A stretch of 7,770 nucleotides of DNA from NCBI GenBank assembly GCA_900763885.1, contig CAAFLY010000177.1, positions 1 through 7,770 on the forward strand, given 5' to 3'. Within the stretch, counting starts at the first letter, position 1, and each line of letters opens with the position of its first letter. The stretch is from Clostridia bacterium. Its GTDB lineage: Bacteria > Bacillota > Clostridia > Oscillospirales > CAG-272. Positions 1 to 5,406 of the stretch are shown in pieces. The notes beneath the pieces were generated by a model. It was not told the DNA's origin and ran no database searches. It saw only the letters and a list, made by a program, of their open reading frames with translations. The position numbers and the translations under genes were made by a program.

Positions 1-414
1 GCACTACTGCCCTGTCCGAAACTGGACGAATCCCAGGAAAATTACATTACATATGGATGTGGAAATGTTCTCTGTGTTCCTATAACAATAAGCGATGCTG
101 ACAGAACCACAGCAATCCTTGAAGCTCTGTATTCTGCAACCTACACCTATATGGCAGATGTATTCACAGATACCTTTGTGGAAAATAAACTGTTGCGCGA
201 CGAAGGCTCGCAGAAAATGTACCGCATCATCACAGATACAACTTCTTTTGAGTTTACCAGATATATTGATCCCTCCAATGGTGCCATGGAGGACTTCAAG
301 CCGCTGCGCGACCTCATTACCAAAAAATCCACCGACCTCGCGTCTGCCTGGGCAAAGATCGAAGAAAAGGTCACCACCGCCTACAACGATTTTTACGCAC
401 AGGCAATCCACTAA
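1..414 (+). CDS. Extracellular solute-binding protein, C-terminal fragment (5' end outside window)
   Basis: This frame is open from the first base and ends at TAA 412-414, giving the last 137 residues of a protein that begins upstream of the window. It aligns without gaps to residues 352-488 of the complete SBP at 612-2078, with about 96 of 137 residues identical by hand count. Shared blocks include PKLDE, TISDADRTTAI, TYMADVF, FVENKLLRD and DLASAWAKIEEKVT. By homology it should be the C-terminal lobe of an ABC-type solute-binding lipoprotein that holds ligand outside the cell; the N-terminal signal is not visible. Base composition is unusual: positions 1-300 are about 43% G+C with codons such as AGA, ATA, ACA and GGA, against roughly 60% in the matching part of the neighbour. 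The last ~110 bases look more like the neighbour. The ATG codons inside this stretch are internal, not starts. Substrate unknown. Confidence 0.9.
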   Translation, partial: ALLPCPKLDESQENYITYGCGNVLCVPITISDADRTTAILEALYSATYTYMADVFTDTFVENKLLRDEGSQKMYRIITDTTSFEFTRYIDPSNGAMEDFKPLRDLITKKSTDLASAWAKIEEKVTTAYNDFYAQAIH

Positions 415-423
415 CCCCAAAAA

Positions 424-463
424 TTCGACAGTCTCTCCCGTAAGGCTGTCGAAGTTCGTTTTT
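424..463 (+). terminator. Rho-independent terminator after the partial SBP
   Basis: Arms TTCGACAG (424-431) and CTGTCGAA (446-453) pair perfectly over 8 bp. The stem can extend inward by two pairs, one of them G-U. A short spacer leads to TTTTT at 459-463. It begins 10 bases after the stop codon, so it should end the upstream SBP transcript and separate it from the promoter at 484-512. The T-tract is offset from the stem by five bases, so efficiency may be moderate. Confidence 0.7.
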
Positions 464-483
464 CATAACTTTTCGTTTTCCTC

Positions 484-512
484 TTGCAATTGTACACTTT
501 TTCCTGTATACT
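484..512 (+). promoter_or_regulatory. Sigma-A-type promoter of the complete SBP gene
   Basis: The -35 box is TTGCAA (484-489), followed by a 17-base spacer and a -10 box TATACT (507-512; five of six match consensus). The surroundings are AT-rich and lie between the upstream terminator and the gene at 612. The transcription start would fall near 519, giving a leader of about 90 bases. A TTGTAC at 490-495 overlaps but has worse spacing. Confidence 0.7.
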
Positions 513-521
513 ATATACATT

Positions 522-537
522 ACCGGATCTCCGTGGT
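522..537. repeat. Imperfect palindrome at the predicted transcription start
   Basis: The sequence ACCGGATCTCCGTGGT has a perfect core CGGA-TC-TCCG, with flanking ACC and GGT offset by an extra base. It lies just downstream of the predicted start site of the SBP promoter. It could be an operator or a small leader hairpin, but short palindromes also occur by chance. Confidence 0.2.
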
Positions 538-593
538 TTGCGGCACTTTTATACGGTTTTCGATATAGTTTTGCTCAAATTTTCATCATTTGG

Positions 594-600
594 AAGGAGA
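594..600 (+). promoter_or_regulatory. Ribosome binding site for the SBP at 612
   Basis: AAGGAGA precedes the ATG at 612 by 11 bases. This is slightly long but is the only strong Shine-Dalgarno sequence nearby. It fixes the start, which is independently supported by the lipoprotein signal beginning at residue 1. Confidence 0.8.
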
Positions 601-611
601 ACCCCACGCAC

Positions 612-2078
612 ATGAAAAAAACGCTTTGTACGCTTCTCGTCCTCTGCGGACTGCTGCTGTCTGCCTGCGGAGGAAACACCACCGTGGACCCCACCCCAAC
701 CAAATCCCTAAGTGACAACACCGTACCGACCGATACCGCCACGGAAACCGAAACCGAACCGGCGGACCGCACGTATCTCGACGATCTGCCCGACGGTCTG
801 GACTACGGCGGCTACGACTTCCGTGTTCTTCTCAGTGAAGGCAGCAATCTCCCGACCGGAGACACCGGCGCGTGGCTCAATTATGTCGAGATGGAGGGCG
901 AAACCGGCGAACCCATCAACGACGCGGCCTGGAAGCGCAATCTTGCCGTCGAGGAAAGGCTCAATGTAAAGATCTCCGCGCATGAGGACGCGAAATGGGG
1001 CGATATTCTGAAGCTCCTTTCCAAAACCATCCAAGCCGGCGAGGATGTGTACGACATGGTCTGCCCGCCGTCCACGGAATCCTACACCTCCCTGCTTGTG
1101 GATCATGCCCTGTACGATGTGGCGCAGTCGAAATACATGAATCTCGAAAAGGGCTACTACCGCCATCAGATGATCGAGACCTACCGCCTTGGCTCCCACG
1201 TCTATCTCTTCACCGGCACCTTCCCGTACCCCATCTTCGGCAGCCCGTATATGGTCGTCAATCTCGACGCGTGGAACGACCGCGGACTCCCCGATCCTTA
1301 TGAGCTTGTGCGAAACGGCGAATGGACACACGCGAAGCTCATGGAATGCATCGGCGACGTATATGAGGACGTGAACGGCGACGGAAAGCGCGATCCGGGC
1401 GATTTCTACGGAATGGGCACCAACAACGCCAGCGCCGTTCTCAAGTTCATGTACCACACCTACGGCGGCTCTGTTGTGGAGACCACGCCAAACGGCTTCT
1501 CGTTCACGCTCAATTCCGAAAAATCGCAGAAGATCATCGAAAAGATCGTGGAGATCGCCGCCGCCAACGGATTCCGCGACAATCTGACCCTCGAGCACGG
1601 CAATTTCTTACTCTATCTCTACCCGTCGTCCTTCTTCCGGCTGCGCGACCTTACGTTCAATTACGGCATCCTGCCCTCTCCGAAGCTCGATGAAACGCAG
1701 GCGGAATACATCACCTACGCGTGCGGCAGTGTGCTTGCCGTCCCTGTGACCATCTCGGACGCGGACCGCACCACCGCCATCATCGAAGCGATGTTCTCCG
1801 CCACGCACACCTATATGGCCGACGTATTCTCGAACACCTTTGTCGAAAACAAGCTGCTGCGCGACAAGGGCTCGCAGGAGATGTACCGTCTCATCACCGA
1901 CACCGCGTATTACGAATTCACGCGCAACATCGACCCGTCCGGCGGCACGTACTACAACATGAAGCCGCTTGAGAATCTGGTCTCGAAAAAAACCACCGAT
2001 CTCGCGTCCGCGTGGGCGAAGATCGAGGAAAAGGTCACCAAAGCCTACAACGAATTCTATCACGAAATGGTAGACTGA
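612..2078 (+). CDS. Extracellular solute-binding lipoprotein (ABC transporter, family-1 type)
   Basis: This 488-residue protein should be membrane-anchored on the outer face of the cell and bind a solute, probably a sugar or oligosaccharide, for an ABC importer. The start MKK is followed by a hydrophobic stretch and a good lipobox LSAC with the lipidated Cys at residue 19. A Thr/Asp/Glu-rich linker (about 22-52, with TETETE) precedes the folded domain. Residues 253-264 (DVNGDGKRDPGD) match a calcium-binding loop of the DxNxDG type, followed by FYG, as often seen in this SBP superfamily. YGILPSPKLDE (351-361) marks the C-terminal lobe. The gene has its own promoter (484-512), RBS (594-600) and terminator (2086-2125), so it looks monocistronic. 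No permease or ATPase lies next to it here. The upstream gene is a paralogue about 70% identical over its visible part. Family assignment is firm; the substrate is unknown. Confidence 0.93.
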   Translation: MKKTLCTLLVLCGLLLSACGGNTTVDPTPTKSLSDNTVPTDTATETETEPADRTYLDDLPDGLDYGGYDFRVLLSEGSNLPTGDTGAWLNYVEMEGETGEPINDAAWKRNLAVEERLNVKISAHEDAKWGDILKLLSKTIQAGEDVYDMVCPPSTESYTSLLVDHALYDVAQSKYMNLEKGYYRHQMIETYRLGSHVYLFTGTFPYPIFGSPYMVVNLDAWNDRGLPDPYELVRNGEWTHAKLMECIGDVYEDVNGDGKRDPGDFYGMGTNNASAVLKFMYHTYGGSVVETTPNGFSFTLNSEKSQKIIEKIVEIAAANGFRDNLTLEHGNFLLYLYPSSFFRLRDLTFNYGILPSPKLDETQAEYITYACGSVLAVPVTISDADRTTAIIEAMFSATHTYMADVFSNTFVENKLLRDKGSQEMYRLITDTAYYEFTRNIDPSGGTYYNMKPLENLVSKKTTDLASAWAKIEEKVTKAYNEFYHEMVD

Positions 2079-2085
2079 CAACGCA

Positions 2086-2125
2086 AAAACCGCCTGTACG
2101 GAGAAGCCTCTGTAGGGGCGGTTTT
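2086..2125. terminator. Bidirectional two-tier terminator between convergent genes
   Basis: The outer arms AAAACCGCC (2086-2094) and GGCGGTTTT (2117-2125) are perfectly complementary. A mismatch and wobble (TG against GG) lead to an inner stem TACGGAG (2097-2103) and CTCTGTA (2108-2114), with a 4-base loop AAGC. The flanking A and T tracts make it work in either direction. It lies 7 bases after the SBP stop and 24 bases from the MATE stop, so it should end both transcripts. Confidence 0.9.
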
Positions 2126-2149
2126 CGTATGCGCTGTGTTTCCCGAAGA

Positions 2150-3511
2150 TTATTCCGGGATTTTCGCGATGATGGTTCTGTAGACGCGGCGGAACATCAG
2201 CAGACTGACCGCGATGGAGGCGACCTCCGCGATGGGGAACGACCACCAGACCGCGTTCACGTCGCCGGAAAGCGAGAGCAGATATGCCGCCGGGACCAGC
2301 ACGACCAGCTGCCGGGCGAACGAGATGCACATGGAGTAGACCCCCTTGCCAAGCGCCTGAAATACGGACGACAGCGCGATGCACACGCCCGCAAAGAGGA
2401 AGCTGATGCTGATGATGCGCAGCGCGGGTACGCCGATTCCCAGCATTTCCTCTCCCGCGTCGAAGAGGGTGAGCAGCTGCGCCGGGATGCACTGCATGAA
2501 AATCAGCCCGACCGCCATAAAGCAGGTGGCGATGACACAGCCGAGCCGGACCGCGTGGAGCATCCGTTTCCGCTTCTGCGCGCCGTAATTGTACGCGATG
2601 ACGGGGATCACGCCGTTGTTCAAACCGAATACGGGCATGAAGGCGAAGCTCTGCAGCTTGAAATACACGCCGAATACGCTTGCCGCGACATCCGAGAAGC
2701 CGTTGAGGATCTTGTTCATCGACGTGGTCATGATGCTGCCGATGCCTATCATAATGATGGAGGGAATACCGACCGCGTAGATACGTCCGATGATGCTCCC
2801 GTCCGGCTTAAAGTTCTTCGCGTGCAGGCGGACCTCCGTGTTGTACCTGTGGTTTAAGAGAATCGCGAGCAGGAACGCCACGATCTGTCCGATCACAGTC
2901 GCGTACGCGGCACCGGCGATGCCCATCCGCGGACAGCCGAGCAGACCGAAGATCATGATCGGATCAAGAATAATGTTGACAATCGCGCCGATGCCCTGCG
3001 TGATCATGGTGTAGATCGTCTTGCCCGTGGACTGCATGAGCCGTTCAAAAATGATCTCGCCGAAAATGCCGAAGGAGAGCATGGTGACAATGGAGAGATA
3101 CTGTCTGCCCGCCTCGACGACCGCGGGTGTTTTGGTCTGGAACGCAATGAAGGGCTCTGCAAAGAAAGTGCCAAAAACAAAGAAAAGCACAAAGCCGAGC
3201 ATGGCAAGGAGCACGCCGTTTGCCGCCGTTTTGTTTGCCTTTTCGTAATTCTTTTCGCCGAGCGATTTGGAGAGGAGCGAATTGACACCAACGCCGGTAC
3301 CGGTCGCCACACCGATCATGAGCTGCTGCGCCGGGAACGCATACGACAGAGCTGCCAGCGCGTCCTGACTGTATCTGGCGACGAAAACGCTGTCCACGAC
3401 GTTGTAGAGCGCCTGTACGAGCATCGAGAGGATCATCGGGACGGACATCGACAGGATCAGCCGCCCCATCGGCATCACGCCCATTTTGTTTTCCTTTATG
3501 GGTGAATTCAT
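2150..3511 (-). CDS. MATE family multidrug/metabolite efflux transporter
   Basis: This 453-residue integral membrane protein is very hydrophobic, in line with the twelve-helix, two-lobe MATE fold that exports cationic drugs or metabolites in exchange for Na+ or H+. Visible family landmarks are VQALYNVVDSVFV (32-44), RLMQSTGKT (157-165), NIILDPIMIFG (179-189), NYGAQKRKRM (308-317) and FQALGKG (384-390). The length is normal for the family. The frame stays open upstream to an ATG at 3565, but I prefer ATG 3511. It has a Shine-Dalgarno-like GAAAGGGA ending about 10 bases upstream, and a strong promoter -10 box lies inside the alternative N-terminal extension, downstream of which translation from 3565 is not possible. 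The gene is a single transcription unit, convergent with the SBP at 612-2078. Substrate unknown; drug export should not be assumed. Confidence 0.95.
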   Translation of the reverse strand: MNSPIKENKMGVMPMGRLILSMSVPMILSMLVQALYNVVDSVFVARYSQDALAALSYAFPAQQLMIGVATGTGVGVNSLLSKSLGEKNYEKANKTAANGVLLAMLGFVLFFVFGTFFAEPFIAFQTKTPAVVEAGRQYLSIVTMLSFGIFGEIIFERLMQSTGKTIYTMITQGIGAIVNIILDPIMIFGLLGCPRMGIAGAAYATVIGQIVAFLLAILLNHRYNTEVRLHAKNFKPDGSIIGRIYAVGIPSIIMIGIGSIMTTSMNKILNGFSDVAASVFGVYFKLQSFAFMPVFGLNNGVIPVIAYNYGAQKRKRMLHAVRLGCVIATCFMAVGLIFMQCIPAQLLTLFDAGEEMLGIGVPALRIISISFLFAGVCIALSSVFQALGKGVYSMCISFARQLVVLVPAAYLLSLSGDVNAVWWSFPIAEVASIAVSLLMFRRVYRTIIAKIPE

Positions 3512-3556
3512 CTTGATATTATCCCTTTCTTTCGCAAAATGACACATATGCCGTAT

Positions 3557-3585
3557 ATTATACACGTTTCACACAGCGATGTAAA
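3557..3585 (-). promoter_or_regulatory. Sigma-A-type promoter of the MATE gene
   Basis: On the minus strand TTTACA (3585-3580) is followed by a 17-base spacer and a perfect TATAAT (3562-3557). Transcription should start near 3550, leaving a leader of about 40 bases before ATG 3511. The -10 box sits immediately around the alternative ATG at 3565, which argues against that start. Confidence 0.8.
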
Positions 3586-3625
3586 GAGTGGGAATGCAGA
3601 ATTTCCGATAGGGTTCCTGTGCGGG

Positions 3626-3643
3626 TTTGTGTATATCCACAAA
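3626..3643. repeat. Short inverted repeat between the CotH terminator and the MATE promoter
   Basis: TTTGTG (3626-3631) and CACAAA (3638-3643) are perfect inverted arms around a 6-base AT-rich spacer. The repeat touches the T-tract of the CotH terminator and lies about 40 bases upstream of the MATE -35 box. It could be a regulator site for MATE or an accessory stem of the terminator. The evidence is only positional. Confidence 0.25.
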
Positions 3644-3664
3644 AGAAAAGCCGGGTTCCCCCGG
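3641..3664 (-). terminator. Rho-independent terminator of the CotH-family gene
   Basis: Read on the minus strand, CCGGG (3664-3660), a 4-base loop and CCCGG (3655-3651) form a GC-rich 5-bp stem. One C later comes TTTTCTTTT (3649-3641). It lies about 90 bases after the CotH-gene stop and before the MATE promoter, so the two minus-strand genes are probably transcribed separately. Confidence 0.7.
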
Positions 3665-3753
3665 TCATTTTCTTCATTATTCAGCAGTTCCTCCGCGCTT
3701 TCAATGGAAAACCTGTTTTTTTGCAGAAACCCGTTTCCTTTGCAAATTCCCTA

Positions 3754-5283
3754 TCATTCCCCCAATATCTCTTCGTCGAGATACGCCAGCCGTCCCTCGA
3801 ACCATTTTGTCAGCGCTTCCACGTGCTCCTCGTAGGTGCGCACCTCCCTCGTTTCGTAGGGACTGTACTGCGCCGTGATGTCCCAGTCGGTATCCGCGTA
3901 ATTCCGGGCGAATGCCGCCGCGTATTCGTCCGTAAGCGCACCGATCCGACCTCTGCCAAGCGCGTTGTCCCGGAACACGTTTTCGAGGATTTCATGCACC
4001 TCTATGTACCGCGTGCGTACCTGCTCACGAAACGCCGGATCCGCAAAGAGCAGCGCATACCAGCCCTGACGGTACCAAAGCCCGTGCGTACTGTCCCCGC
4101 TGCCATCGCCCCTGCCCAGAATGTTCAGGTAGATTCGGTAGCCCTCCTCGTCGCATATGTTTGACACGTTGCCGGAGGACAGATCGAAATCCCACACCGG
4201 TCCGGCGTACAGCTTGCCGTCCTTGCGGAAAAACCGGGTGGAAAACGCGTTGCTGTCGAGGTTTTTCGTGTACTCCATCACAAGATACACGTTCACAAAC
4301 GACTCCACATCGATGTACTTTCCATATTCTTCCATATCCCCGGTGCGCAGCGCTTCCTCCATGGCGGCGAAAAAGGCAGTCATCTCCGTCTTGCGTGCGT
4401 CCGTCATGTCATCCGGCTTTTCGAGCTTGAAGCGCAGCCCCAGTCCGGTCGTGAAATAGTAGCTCCCGTCGTTCCGGTTCACGTCGATCTCGATGAGGAA
4501 ATCCGTCCCTTCGCCATCGATGTCCACGCGCCCCTTCCCCTCCGTGATCGGCTCTATGAGATCGTACACACCCTGATATTTGCCGTTGTAGTACACCTCC
4601 ACAAGCGTGGTCTGCGAGGTATACGGACAGTCGAGAGCCTGTGCCAGATGGAAGGAGAGCTGGGTGCGCATCAGGGTTTTGTCGAACATCCCGGCAAGAA
4701 GCGTCCATCGTCTGCCGCGATCCATGCCGAGCAGCCCTTCCTTCTCCGGCAGCTTGAAGGTATACGGCTTTTTCGGCGCGCCCGCTGTGGAATTCCCGCG
4801 GATCTTGATCTGACAGCCCCCGTGCGATACGACCGGATCCGTCTCTCCCTCTGCCGGGATCACCGTGACGGTACACGCGCTGTATTCCCAGGGCTCCGCG
4901 GTATCCGACTGGATATACACTCGCGCCGTATCCCCCTGCCGCAGTCTGAGCAGCTCCCGTTCCGCCAGAATCTCGTGGTACAGCCGCTCGATCTCCTCCT
5001 GCGTGATCTCCTCGCTGGCGAGCTTTCGGTTGGCGTCGTTCACGTATTCCCGAAACCGGCGCGCGGACTCCTCCGTATACGTGGAAAACGGCAGCGGATA
5101 CTCCATCGCGTACAGACACGCCTTGCGCGCGTCAAACCGGGACGCAAATTCCGGCTCCCACACCGTCTCCTCCGCCACCGATTCCGTCTCCGTGTCCTCC
5201 CCCGTTCGACCGCAGCCCCATCCGGCAAGACCAACGCCGATACATAAGGCCAGAACCATGATCCCTCTCGTCCATTTTCGCAT
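3754..5283 (-). CDS. CotH kinase family lipoprotein
   Basis: The 509-residue product starts at ATG 5283 with AAGGAG (5294-5299) 10 bases upstream. Residues 1-23 are a basic, hydrophobic export signal ending AGWGC. Cys24 is a likely lipidation site, although the lipobox is atypical, with Trp at -2. An acidic linker follows. Residues about 47-115 form a helical segment with YTEESARRFREYV and ITQEEIERLYHEI, resembling FIVAR repeats. The CotH domain (about 120-505) shows IRGNST (161-166), KKPYTFKL (171-178), YYNGKYQGVYDL (231-242), TKNLDS (339-344) and the acidic WDFDLSSGN (364-372). Bacillus CotH is a spore-coat protein kinase; Asp343, Asp365 and Asp367 are the candidate catalytic or metal-binding residues here, by inference. 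The lipoprotein signal places this protein outside the membrane, so spore-coat phosphorylation cannot be assumed and its target is unknown. The gene has its own promoter and terminator. Confidence 0.92.
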   Translation of the reverse strand: MRKWTRGIMVLALCIGVGLAGWGCGRTGEDTETESVAEETVWEPEFASRFDARKACLYAMEYPLPFSTYTEESARRFREYVNDANRKLASEEITQEEIERLYHEILAERELLRLRQGDTARVYIQSDTAEPWEYSACTVTVIPAEGETDPVVSHGGCQIKIRGNSTAGAPKKPYTFKLPEKEGLLGMDRGRRWTLLAGMFDKTLMRTQLSFHLAQALDCPYTSQTTLVEVYYNGKYQGVYDLIEPITEGKGRVDIDGEGTDFLIEIDVNRNDGSYYFTTGLGLRFKLEKPDDMTDARKTEMTAFFAAMEEALRTGDMEEYGKYIDVESFVNVYLVMEYTKNLDSNAFSTRFFRKDGKLYAGPVWDFDLSSGNVSNICDEEGYRIYLNILGRGDGSGDSTHGLWYRQGWYALLFADPAFREQVRTRYIEVHEILENVFRDNALGRGRIGALTDEYAAAFARNYADTDWDITAQYSPYETREVRTYEEHVEALTKWFEGRLAYLDEEILGE

Positions 5284-5315
5284 AGGTGTGCCGCTCCTTA
5301 TACGTCATTTTATAG

Positions 5316-5344
5316 AGTATACCATAGTTTTTCCGTTTTGGCAA
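5316..5344 (-). promoter_or_regulatory. Sigma-A-type promoter of the CotH-family gene
   Basis: On the minus strand TTGCCA (5344-5339), a 17-base spacer and TATACT (5321-5316) each match consensus at five of six positions. Transcription should start near 5309, giving a short leader of about 26 bases that holds the AAGGAG ribosome site. A vegetative-type promoter does not point to mother-cell sporulation control. Confidence 0.75.
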
Positions 5345-5370
5345 GGCGTATTTCTGTCCGCAAGCACAAA

Positions 5371-5400
5371 ATCCCCGGATTTTTTGGCGGATCCGGGGAT
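5371..5400 (-). terminator. Terminator of the SBP/glycosidase-like operon
   Basis: ATCCCCGGAT (5371-5380) and ATCCGGGGAT (5391-5400) form a perfect 10-bp stem with a 10-base loop. Read on the minus strand it starts 6 bases after the stop of the gene at 5407-7242. Its 3' arm runs into TTTTGTG, a short T-tract. It ends the operon and lies just upstream of the CotH-gene promoter. Confidence 0.8.
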
Positions 5401-5406
5401 GTGTAT

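Noticed and set aside
1..414. Upstream SBP as a decayed pseudogene
   Set aside because: The visible frame is uninterrupted, keeps the paralogue's conserved blocks and has its own terminator. The missing N-terminus is due to the window edge.
744..761. Short repeated GAAACC units in the SBP linker
   Set aside because: Only two to three copies occur, and they are explained by the Thr-Glu repeats of the lipoprotein linker. There is no sign of a phase-variable tract.
708..1598. Long open frame (296 codons) antisense to the complete SBP
   Set aside because: It mirrors a well-supported gene whose GC-rich third positions suppress stops on the other strand. The translation is low-complexity Gly/Val/Arg-rich, with no recognisable domain or ribosome site.
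1608..2492. Open frame of 294 codons on the minus strand across the SBP end and MATE end
   Set aside because: It runs through the strong bidirectional terminator and overlaps two convincing genes out of frame. The product has no family features.
2012..2857. Open frame of 281 codons on the plus strand, antisense to MATE
   Set aside because: It overlaps the SBP 3' end and crosses the terminator. The Asp/His/Arg-rich translation is typical of a shadow frame.
3726..3737. Short inverted repeat GAAAC-CC-GTTTC just after the CotH stop
   Set aside because: The loop is only 2 bases and no T-tract follows in the direction of CotH transcription. The hairpin at 3641-3664 is a better terminator.
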